Positions 1 through 7,298 of a DNA stretch of 64,000 bases are shown piece after piece. The notes below the pieces were generated by a model. The model saw nothing but the letters and a program-made list of their open reading frames with translations, had not been told where the DNA came from and did not search any database. The DNA is taken from NCBI GenBank assembly GCA_033763795.1, contig JANRJV010000055.1:1-64000 (forward strand), written 5' to 3'. Within the stretch, counting starts at the first letter, position 1. Each line of letters starts with the position of its first letter. Origin of the DNA: JAEUIV01 sp033763795 (GTDB lineage: Bacteria; Planctomycetota; Phycisphaerae; Phycisphaerales; UBA1924). The position numbers and the translations under genes were made by a program.

Positions 1-453
1 CCGTCGCCTTGTCATCCTGACTCTGGCGGATGTCGTAGACGTGGACAAGGTCGCCGAAGACCTCGACCGTGTCGGCCCCGCCGAAGGAAACTGGCGTGCC
101 GGTGAACCCCAGCCGCCGCGCGTTGGGCAGCGCCGCCCCGAGCCAGCGCGCGAAGCCCTTGGCGAACCCGTACTGGCTCCGGTGCGCCTCATCGGCAATC
201 ACGATCACATTGCCCCGCGTCGAAAGCACCGGATGCTCGACCTCTCCCTCACGCAGCGCAAACTTCTCGATCGTGGTGAAGATGACCTCGCCGCCATGCG
301 TCTGCAGCAGGCCGCGAAGATCCTCGACGCTCCTCGCATGCTTGATCTCCCCCACCAGGGATCGCGCCGCCACGAACTGGTGGTGCAGCTGCTGGTCCAG
401 GTCCGTCGGATCGACCTGAATCACGAACGTCGGGTTGTTCAGCACGGCTTCCC
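1..453 (-). pseudogene. Type I restriction R-subunit fragment (5'-truncated, runs off left edge)
   Basis: The minus strand reads an open segment with SF2 helicase motifs of type I restriction R subunits. It shows NNPTFVIQVDPTDLDQQ, the Walker B/DEAH box VIADEAHRSQYG and the motif III-like GFTGTP. Family knowledge: these belong to the EcoR124/EcoKI-like HsdR translocase. The N-terminal nuclease and Walker A region are missing. The homology stops abruptly near 453, where an unrelated plus-strand coding remnant begins, and no start codon precedes it. The 3' part continues beyond position 1, so only about 150 codons are visible. It differs in sequence from the intact HsdR at 1491, so it is the relic of a second type I system. 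Confidence 0.8.
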
Positions 454-564
454 GTCGTGGTGCCGTTCCACTGGGCGCTCTTTGAGCATGGCGAAGAAGC
501 CGCCAAGGCCCACGGTTGGGCGTTCGCCTTCGTGCAGGCGAAGGCTGCGGAGGTGGTGGCGTGA
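445..564 (+). pseudogene. 3' remnant of an unidentified gene
   Basis: A plus-strand frame ending in TGA at 562-564 reads VVPFHWALFEHGEEAAKAHGW and on to KAAEVVA. It looks like the natural C-terminus of a protein, because its stop overlaps the GTG start of the next gene (GTGA). Upstream of about 450 the same DNA is clearly coding on the other strand (hsdR fragment), so only the tail survives. I do not recognise the family. It may have been the upstream partner of the glycosyltransferase in an operon carried by phage or a plasmid. Confidence 0.35.
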
Positions 565-1235
565 GCACGGCCGCACGCACCACCTCAATCCCGCGGGTCC
601 TGCACCAGATCTGGCTGGGCAAGGGCGAGATGCCGCTCAACCAGCGGCGCTGGCGACGGCGCTTCGCCGAGATGAACCCGCACTGGCAGATGCGGCTATG
701 GACGGACGACAACCTGCCGCCGATCCTAAACCGCAACGCCTGGGACGCATGCGGCAACGTCGGCGGCACGCCCGGCTGCGTGATGCGCTCGGACATCCTG
801 CGGCTGGAACTCCTGGCCCGCTTAGGCGGCGTCTATCTCGACACCGACGTGAAGCCCATCCGTCCGCTCGACGAGAATGTGCCCGCCGGAAGTTCGCGCC
901 TGGGCCGCGTGCGAGCAGCTTGACATCGTCACCAACGCCGCGATGGGCTTCCCGCCCAACCACCCGGCGATGTGGCACGCGGTGGCATTGGTCGAGGAGT
1001 CGTTCTTTGAGCGGCGGTACGTCGGCGATCAAGCCGGACCGGGGTTGATCGCCCGAGTAGTCACGCAGTACGACGACGTCGCGCTGTACCCGCCGGCGTA
1101 CTTCCACCCGACGTCGGGGAGTCGAAGTCCAATCCTCACGGACCCGAGTTCCTCAAGGCAGCGCATCTCGTTGTTGTGACGTGGGTGGAAGGCAATCGTC
1201 CACGGCATCACGGGTTGTGGGCGGCCAACGCCTGA
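561..1235 (+). pseudogene. GT32-like (DXD sugar-binding) glycosyltransferase, frameshifted
   Basis: From GTG 561 the protein reads PRVLHQIWLG, then MRLWTDDNLP, and GGVYLDTDVKPI. This is the classic order of Gly_transf_sug/GT32 enzymes, in which the DXD-type LDTD site binds a metal and nucleotide sugar. At about 885-905 the homology moves to the next frame (AACEQLDIVTNAAMGFPPNHP onward). At about 1120 it returns to the original frame (SNPHGPEFLKAAH to the TGA at 1233-1235). Two compensating frame changes mean no full-length product. Either the gene is decayed or the assembly has two indels. Its original role would be sugar transfer onto polysaccharide or another acceptor. Confidence 0.65.
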
Positions 1236-1284
1236 TTCCCTGTTCGGTACTCCACGAACGGCTAACAACGGATACACTGGCCGT

Positions 1285-1491
1285 ATGGCTCGAACCCTCC
1301 GAGCGCCCGGTCGTCCTGCGCCTCCGCCCGAGGTCATGACCATTTCTGATCTCGCGGAGTATCTCCAGGTGTCGAAGTCGTCGCTCTACAAGCTCGTGCA
1401 GCAAGGCAAAGTGCCCGGCCAGAAGGTCGGAAAGCACTGGCGATTTCGGCGTGGGGCCATTGACCGCTGGCTTGACCAGGGGGGCGTTTGA
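1285..1491 (+). CDS. Small excisionase/MerR-type helix-turn-helix protein
   Basis: This 68-residue protein has a HTH_17-type DNA-binding domain. TISDLAEYLQVSKSSLYKLVQ is followed by GKVPGQKVGKHWRFRR and AIDRWLDQ, the usual helix-turn-helix plus wing of excisionase-like proteins. The first 17 residues are a proline/arginine-rich lead, and an internal ATG at 1336 is an alternative start; neither has a strong ribosome site. The stop overlaps the hsdR ATG (TGATG at 1489-1493), so it is translationally coupled to the restriction operon. Position and size suggest an operon regulator controlling the restriction genes, but a mobile-element excisionase origin is possible. Confidence 0.8.
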   Translation: MARTLRAPGRPAPPPEVMTISDLAEYLQVSKSSLYKLVQQGKVPGQKVGKHWRFRRGAIDRWLDQGGV

Positions 1492-4025
1492 TGAGCAAGT
1501 TGAATGAAGCTGATACGTGCCGCGTGTATGTGACGCCCGCGCTTCTGGCAGCCGGTTGGGACAAACCCGCCTGGCGCGTCGCCGAGCAGCACTACTTCAC
1601 CGATGGCCAGATCGTCCTGGTCGGCGATGGCCACCGTCGGCAAAAGGGAAAGAAGGCCGACTATCTCCTGCGGTACCAGGAGTCGTTCCCAATCGCCGTC
1701 GTTGAAGCCAAGGACGAAGATCATGAGCCTGCCGCTGGCCTCCAACAGGCGAAGGACTATGCGCAGATCCTCGGCCTCCACTTTGCGTACTCGACGAACG
1801 GCCACGGGATAGAGGAGTGGGACTTCACAACCAACACGCAGTGCTCGCTAACGACTTACCCATCGCCCTCCGACCTCTGGCAGCGGCTCTGCGCGTACAA
1901 AACGCTGGATGCCGCGCGCGTACGGAATCCGCTTCTCACGCCCTATTGCACAAAAGGGGGCAAGGCTCCGCGTTACTACCAGGAGGTCGCGATCAACAAC
2001 ACGATCGAGGCGATCTTACAGGGTCGTGAACGCATCCTGATCAACTTGGCCACCGGGACCGGCAAGACAGTGATTGCATTCCAACTCGCTTGGAAACTGT
2101 GGCATTCTCGATGGAACATCTCTGGTGCCGATCGGCCGCCTCGCATTCTGTTCCTGGCCGACCGCAACGTGCTCCGTGATCAAGCGTACAACACGTTCGA
2201 GCCTTTCGAGAACGAGCGAGATGTCATCTCGGAGGGCCAAGCACCTGTCAACCGCTCCATCTACTTTGGCATCTATCAGGCGATGTTCACGGGTGTCGAT
2301 GGCGCGCGGCTCTACCAGAAGTACCCGAGCGACTTCTTTGATCTGATCATTATTGATGAGTGCCACCGTTCCGGGTTCGGCACCTGGAACGCCATCCTCA
2401 AGCACTTTGAGACCGCCGTGCAGCTTGGCATGACCGCCACGCCCAAGCGGACGGAAAACATCGACAGCTACAGGTACTTCGGCGATGCAGTCTTCACATA
2501 CTCACTTGGCCAGGGCATCGATGATGGTTTTCTGGCGACCTACAAGGTCCACCGGTCCCGAACGAACTTCACACGCGACGGTCTGGTCATCCAGGACGCC
2601 ACGTCGCAGGGCGCGCAAGTCGAAGTGCCTGAGGGCGAGCAAGTCGAGGACCGCTACGACATGCCCGAGTTCGAGCGACGGATCACGATGCCGGATCACG
2701 TCCGCAAGCTCTGCGAGCACATGTCCAAACTCCTCAACCGGTTCGGCCGGATGGAGAAGACGATGGTGTTCTGCGTGAACATGGACCACGCCCTCCAAGT
2801 CACGCAGGAACTCAACCGACTCAACGCCGACCTGAACGTGCCAGACTACGCCGTCCGCATTGTGTCGGAGGAGGGTGCGACCGGCAAAGCGCTGCTGGAG
2901 AAGTTCCAGGACACGGAGAAGCAGATACCCGTCATTGCCACCACGGTCGATCTGCTGACCACGGGTGTGGATGCGCCGAGCGTCCGCAACGTGGTCTTCA
3001 TGAAGCCGGTGAGTTCGATCGTCTCGTTCAAGCAGATCGTCGGCCGCGGGTCGCGGCTGTGCGCGGACACCGACAAGTTCTGGTTCCGGGTCATCGACTA
3101 CACCAACGCGACTCGCCTCTTTGACGACTGGGACCGCCCCAGCGAGCCAGGCGAGGGCGGAGCAGAGACCGGCGAGCCGTTTACCTGCGTTGTCGGCGGC
3201 ACCGTTACGGACGAGGAGACCGGCGAGCCCATCGCCAATGCCCGCGTGTTCCTCCAGACGGGCCCCAATGAGGTAGTGGACCAGTTCACGGGCCCGAACG
3301 GGCAGTTCTTTTTCCCAAACATCGGCAAGGGAACGGTGGTCATCGTCATCACCGCGAAAGACCACAAGCGCGCCCAGATGACCGTCCAGACCGATCCCGC
3401 CGCCGCCCTCGCGCTGGCGGTGGCGCTCAAGCCCACGAAGGACGTCGTCCACCGCCGCGTCAAAATCACCGGGCTCGACGTAAAGATGGTGGACGAGGTG
3501 TACGAGGAGCGGGACGCCGATGGCAACCTTGTCACGCCGGAAGACTACCTGCGAAAAGTCCGCGAGGAGATTCTTGCTGCGTGTCGCTCGATGGTGGAAC
3601 TCCAGAAGGCATGGGTGGACAAGCCCCGGCGCGAGGCGCTGCTGGACACTCTTGAAGGCCGAATGGTCCACCTCGATATCTTGCGAGAGATTCTCCAGCG
3701 CCCCGACGCGGACTCCTACGACCTGCTGGCCCACGTCGCATTCGGGGCCAACCTTCACAGTTGCGAGGAGCGGGCCAACGCTCTGTTCAACCTCCACAAA
3801 GAGTTCTTCGAGAACTTCGATCAGGAAGCACGCGACGTACTACTGGCATTGGTGGACAAGTACCGGTTCGGTGGGCTGCTTGAGGTCGCCGATCCCTCTG
3901 TGTTCACGCTCGCGCCGTTCAACAGCGACGTGCGCCACATCGCCAAGAGCTTCGGCGGCATCCCCGAGTTGCGGAGAGCCATTGATGAACTGATTCGTCG
4001 CCTATACATGCCGGAGGCCGCCTAA
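1491..4025 (+). CDS. hsdR: Type I restriction endonuclease R subunit (EcoEI-like) with inserted carboxypeptidase-regulatory-like domain
   Basis: This is the ATP-dependent translocase and nuclease subunit of a type I restriction complex, 844 residues. The N-terminal nuclease domain shows KKADYLLRY followed by IAVVEAKDE (PD-(D/E)XK type, about residues 50-75). The helicase core has ATGTGKT at about 187-193, DECH at about 289-292, GMTATPKR, and a second RecA lobe with TTGVDAPSV and QIVGRGSR. Residues about 562-647 form an unusual Ig/transthyretin-like insert (VGGTVTDEETGEPI, then GPNGQFFFPNI), resembling carboxypeptidase regulatory domains. An EcoEI-type C-terminal HsdM/HsdS-docking region follows. 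The ATG at 1491 overlaps the upstream stop, and hsdM starts 3 bp downstream. Neither the nuclease nor the helicase shows an obvious lesion. Confidence 0.93.
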   Translation: MSKLNEADTCRVYVTPALLAAGWDKPAWRVAEQHYFTDGQIVLVGDGHRRQKGKKADYLLRYQESFPIAVVEAKDEDHEPAAGLQQAKDYAQILGLHFAYSTNGHGIEEWDFTTNTQCSLTTYPSPSDLWQRLCAYKTLDAARVRNPLLTPYCTKGGKAPRYYQEVAINNTIEAILQGRERILINLATGTGKTVIAFQLAWKLWHSRWNISGADRPPRILFLADRNVLRDQAYNTFEPFENERDVISEGQAPVNRSIYFGIYQAMFTGVDGARLYQKYPSDFFDLIIIDECHRSGFGTWNAILKHFETAVQLGMTATPKRTENIDSYRYFGDAVFTYSLGQGIDDGFLATYKVHRSRTNFTRDGLVIQDATSQGAQVEVPEGEQVEDRYDMPEFERRITMPDHVRKLCEHMSKLLNRFGRMEKTMVFCVNMDHALQVTQELNRLNADLNVPDYAVRIVSEEGATGKALLEKFQDTEKQIPVIATTVDLLTTGVDAPSVRNVVFMKPVSSIVSFKQIVGRGSRLCADTDKFWFRVIDYTNATRLFDDWDRPSEPGEGGAETGEPFTCVVGGTVTDEETGEPIANARVFLQTGPNEVVDQFTGPNGQFFFPNIGKGTVVIVITAKDHKRAQMTVQTDPAAALALAVALKPTKDVVHRRVKITGLDVKMVDEVYEERDADGNLVTPEDYLRKVREEILAACRSMVELQKAWVDKPRREALLDTLEGRMVHLDILREILQRPDADSYDLLAHVAFGANLHSCEERANALFNLHKEFFENFDQEARDVLLALVDKYRFGGLLEVADPSVFTLAPFNSDVRHIAKSFGGIPELRRAIDELIRRLYMPEAA

Positions 4026-4028
4026 CCG

Positions 4029-5549
4029 ATGTCCCGTGAGACCCTAAACACCCAGTTCTGGCAGGCCTGCAAGATCCTGCGTCAAGACGACAACACCAAT
4101 AGTCTGCTCGACTATGTCGAGCAGATCTCGTGGCTCCTGTTCCTCAAGTGCCTGGAGGACTTCGAGAACAAGCGCCGCGCGGAGGCCGACTACGAGAAGA
4201 AGCCGTACTCTTCGATCCTCGCCCAGAAGTACCAGTGGTCCACCTGGACCAATCCGGACCCTTCCAAGAAGCTCACGGGCAAGGATCTGATCAAGTTCCT
4301 CGCCGACGACCTTTTCCCCTACCTTCGCGGCCTCCAGGGCAACAGCGCCCGCTCGGTGATCCGCGGGCTGTTTGAGGACGCGCCGACGAAGATGCTCAAG
4401 GACGGCGCGATCCTGCGTGACGCCATTGACGCCGTTCAGCTCATTAACTTCGAGACCGCCGACGACGTCCACACTTTGTCCCATCTGTACGAATCGATGC
4501 TCGCCAAGCTCGGACGAGAGGGCGGCATGGGCGGCGAGTTCTACACGCCCAGGCCCATCATTGAGTTCATCATTCAGTTGGTGAATCCGACGATTGGCGA
4601 GACGGTATACGACCCCGCGATGGGTTCGGCGGGCTTTCTAGTCGAGGCGTACAAGCACATGCGCGCCGCTAAGGGCACTCGCATCCTGCCCAAGGACGAG
4701 AAGCGGCTTCAGGAGGAGACGTTCTACGGCCAGGAGAAGAAGGCCCTGCCCTACCTCCTGGGCTGCATGAACATGATTCTGCACGGCGTATTCTCGTCGA
4801 ATCTGCGCCGGCACAACACGCTTGGCGACGATGTCCGCAAGTTCAGTGAGAAGGATCGGTACGACGTCATTCTGACAAACCCGCCCTTCGGCGGCACCGA
4901 ACACGAGAGCGTCACCGCCAACTTTCCGTACCCGTCGAAGGCCACGTCGATCACGTTCCTTCAGCACATCATGAAGAAGGTGGCACGAGGCGGCCGGGTC
5001 GGCATGGTCATCGACGAAGGCGTGCTGTTCAAGACGAATGAGTTGGCCTACGTGCAGACCAAGAAGGAACTGCTGGAGCAGTTCAACCTGCACACGATCA
5101 TCAGCCTCCCTGCTGGCGTGTTCGCTAACGCCGTCGCCAGCGGCACTGGCCCCAAGACGAGCCTGCTGTTCTTCGATCGCGAGGTCGACAGGGCCGGGAA
5201 CCCCGTGGGCACACGGGAGATCTGGTACTACGAAGTGCAGGCGGTTGGATTCAGTCTCACCAAGACTCAGAAGCCGATTGCGGAGAATGATCTGCCGGAT
5301 TGCCTCCGGATGGCCCGCGCTAGGGAGCTGTCTGCACGCTCGTGGGTTGTCACAGTGGGTGAAGTTGCCACACGTGGGTACGACCTATCGGGCCAGAACC
5401 CCAACGCTGAGGCAGCGGTAAGGCATAGAAACCCCGATGCGATCATCGGCGACATCTTGACCAAGCAACATCGGGTCATGGAGTTGATGGAGGAGCTGCA
5501 GGAGATGCTCGCGCCGGCTGCTGTGGGAAACGGGGAGGTGATCCCATGA
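4029..5549 (+). CDS. hsdM: Type I restriction-modification DNA methyltransferase subunit M
   Basis: This is an N6-adenine methyltransferase of 506 residues that modifies the target site and forms the core of the restriction complex. The N-terminal helical HsdM_N region begins with LNTQFWQACKILR. The SAM-binding motif I is DPAMGSAGF at about 195-203, and the catalytic motif IV is NPPFGG at about 284-289. A GGEFYTPR signature precedes motif I, as usual in this family. The length is typical. It starts 3 bp after the hsdR stop, with a GGAGG about 11 bp upstream of the ATG, and its stop overlaps the hsdS start (ATGA at 5546-5549). The product should be active. Confidence 0.95.
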   Translation: MSRETLNTQFWQACKILRQDDNTNSLLDYVEQISWLLFLKCLEDFENKRRAEADYEKKPYSSILAQKYQWSTWTNPDPSKKLTGKDLIKFLADDLFPYLRGLQGNSARSVIRGLFEDAPTKMLKDGAILRDAIDAVQLINFETADDVHTLSHLYESMLAKLGREGGMGGEFYTPRPIIEFIIQLVNPTIGETVYDPAMGSAGFLVEAYKHMRAAKGTRILPKDEKRLQEETFYGQEKKALPYLLGCMNMILHGVFSSNLRRHNTLGDDVRKFSEKDRYDVILTNPPFGGTEHESVTANFPYPSKATSITFLQHIMKKVARGGRVGMVIDEGVLFKTNELAYVQTKKELLEQFNLHTIISLPAGVFANAVASGTGPKTSLLFFDREVDRAGNPVGTREIWYYEVQAVGFSLTKTQKPIAENDLPDCLRMARARELSARSWVVTVGEVATRGYDLSGQNPNAEAAVRHRNPDAIIGDILTKQHRVMELMEELQEMLAPAAVGNGEVIP

Positions 5550-6190
5550 CCTGGCCTCAAGTCCCTCTATCCGAGTTTGTACGGCACCGAAAGGCGTCCA
5601 TCCAGATCGAAGACGACAAGACGTATCGTCGCGTCACGGTGAAGCTGCATGCCCAAGGCATCGTGCCGCGGGACGAGGTTTCAGGCTCACAGATCAAGAC
5701 CAAAAAGCAGTTTCCAGTTCAAGCAAATGACCTCCTGGTTGCAGAGATCGACGCGAAGGCGGGTGGGTATGGAATCGTGCCGGCGGGGCTCGCCGGTGCG
5801 GTAGTGAGTAGCCACTACTTCTTATACGAGGTCGACCCAACGCGATGCGAAGTTCGTTTCCTGGAGTGGTGGCTGAAGACACCCTCGCCATTGGACCAAC
5901 TGCAGCAGTTCATCCGTGGGTCGCTGAACTATGCCGCCATCAGGCCCTACCACTTTCCCACGCTGACCATGCCTCTGCCGTCGTTGGACGAGCAGCGCCG
6001 CATACTCGCAGTGATCGACAAGCTTGAACAACTGCGACACTGGCACCGCCTGATCGGTCAGGAGTTGATCCTGCTTGAAAAGGCGGTGCTGGATCGTGCC
6101 TTCAAAGGCGAACTGTCGGCGGATGTGACTGTGGGCGAGCCAAGGAGTCGTGACCATGCCGATCGAAGTGGGGCTTTGGCGTCTCGGTGA
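5546..6190 (+). CDS. hsdS: Type I restriction specificity subunit S, half-size
   Basis: This is the DNA-recognition subunit. At 214 residues it holds one target-recognition domain (residues about 1-145, with VQANDLLVAEIDAKAGGYGIV and FIRGSLNYAAIRP) and one conserved coiled-coil spacer (LPSLDEQRRILAVIDKLEQL, then LEKAVLDRAFKGEL). Normal HsdS proteins carry two of each and are about twice as long. Half-size subunits are known to dimerise and then recognise a palindromic bipartite site, which I infer here. The tail after GEL is not conserved-looking. The ATG overlaps the hsdM stop, and the 3' end overlaps the next gene. Confidence 0.9.
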   Translation: MTWPQVPLSEFVRHRKASIQIEDDKTYRRVTVKLHAQGIVPRDEVSGSQIKTKKQFPVQANDLLVAEIDAKAGGYGIVPAGLAGAVVSSHYFLYEVDPTRCEVRFLEWWLKTPSPLDQLQQFIRGSLNYAAIRPYHFPTLTMPLPSLDEQRRILAVIDKLEQLRHWHRLIGQELILLEKAVLDRAFKGELSADVTVGEPRSRDHADRSGALASR

Positions 6191-7298
6191 CCGGTTGCAG
6201 CCGGTCGCATTCACCGGCATGGACAGTGAAGGTCGGCTCGAGACGGTGCTCGCCGCCGACATCACCGTGGTGGACCCCGGCTGGCTGCTGATCGGCCGTC
6301 AGGTGCCTACGGCCTTCGGCAAGTTCATCGACCTGCTTGCGATCGACGCCGAGGGGCAGTTGATCGTGATCGAGCTCAAGAAGAATCGGACGCCGCGCGA
6401 GGTGGTGGCTCAGCTCCTCGACTACGGCTCCTGGGTGCGGAACCTCGAGGATGACGAGATCGCCACGATCTTCGAGGCGTTCGTCAGCAAATATCACCCC
6501 GAGCACAAAGCAACGTCTCTGGACGAGGCGTTCTGTGAGCGGTTCAAGGTCGAGGACATGCCCGAGTCGTTGAATGAGGCTCACAAGCTGGTACTGGTTG
6601 CCAGCGAACTGGACGACAGCTCCGAGCGGATCATCACCTACTTGGCCGAGGAGTACGGTGTCTCGATAAACGCTGTATTCTTCCGCGTGTTCAAAGACGG
6701 CCAGAACGAATACATGAGCCGGGCTTGGCTGACCGACCCGGGTCAGGTGGAAGCGAAAGTGGAGGCGAAGCGCGAGAAGCTACCGTGGAACGGCGAGTTC
6801 TACGCCTCCTTCGGTGCTGACGAGACACGTGACTGGGAAGAGGCTCGCAAGTATGGCTTCATTTCCGCCGGAGGCGGGGTTTGGTACTCGCGCACCCTCG
6901 GCGTGCTCGAACCTGGAGGCCGCGTTTGGGTCAACATTTCTGGCGGCGTCGGCTACGTCGGGGTCGGGATCGTCCAGGATGCTGTCGTCCCCATCGACGA
7001 GTTCTTCGTGGATGACGGCAACGGGAAGCAGGTGCCCATCATGACCCTTCCCTTACGCGCCGCCAAGCACACCACCGTGGCACAGGACGCTGACAAGGCT
7101 GAACATATGGTCCGCGTCGAGTGGATCAAGACGGTGGCTCTCAAGGACGCCGTCAAGGAGAAGGGATTCTTCGGAAACCAGAACTCGGCCGCGAAGCCCC
7201 GAGCGAAGAACTGGGTGTTCACCGTTGAGCGGTTGAAGCAGCGGTTCGGAATCGGAGATGGCAACTACGAGCATGTCGTGGAGGGCAAGAGGTCATGA
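6156..7298 (+). CDS. PD-(D/E)XK nuclease-like protein (DUF91/NucS-like N-terminus) in restriction operon
   Basis: This 380-residue protein has an N-terminal nuclease-like core: FIDLLAIDAEGQLIVIELKK gives the D...E-x-K triad near residues 59, 73 and 75. RTPREVVAQLLDYGSWV follows, a pattern of the DUF91/NucS-like restriction-endonuclease fold. The middle (LVLVASELDDSSERIITYL) is also typical of that group. The C-terminal half is unassigned; it carries a glycine-rich WVNISGGVGYVGVG stretch and may bind a ligand or a partner. I chose ATG 6156 because AAGGAG lies 8 bp upstream; GTG 6150 is too close to that site. It overlaps hsdS by 35 bp and the next gene by 4 bp. It is probably an accessory nuclease of the defence operon. 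Confidence 0.7.
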   Translation: MPIEVGLWRLGDRLQPVAFTGMDSEGRLETVLAADITVVDPGWLLIGRQVPTAFGKFIDLLAIDAEGQLIVIELKKNRTPREVVAQLLDYGSWVRNLEDDEIATIFEAFVSKYHPEHKATSLDEAFCERFKVEDMPESLNEAHKLVLVASELDDSSERIITYLAEEYGVSINAVFFRVFKDGQNEYMSRAWLTDPGQVEAKVEAKREKLPWNGEFYASFGADETRDWEEARKYGFISAGGGVWYSRTLGVLEPGGRVWVNISGGVGYVGVGIVQDAVVPIDEFFVDDGNGKQVPIMTLPLRAAKHTTVAQDADKAEHMVRVEWIKTVALKDAVKEKGFFGNQNSAAKPRAKNWVFTVERLKQRFGIGDGNYEHVVEGKRS

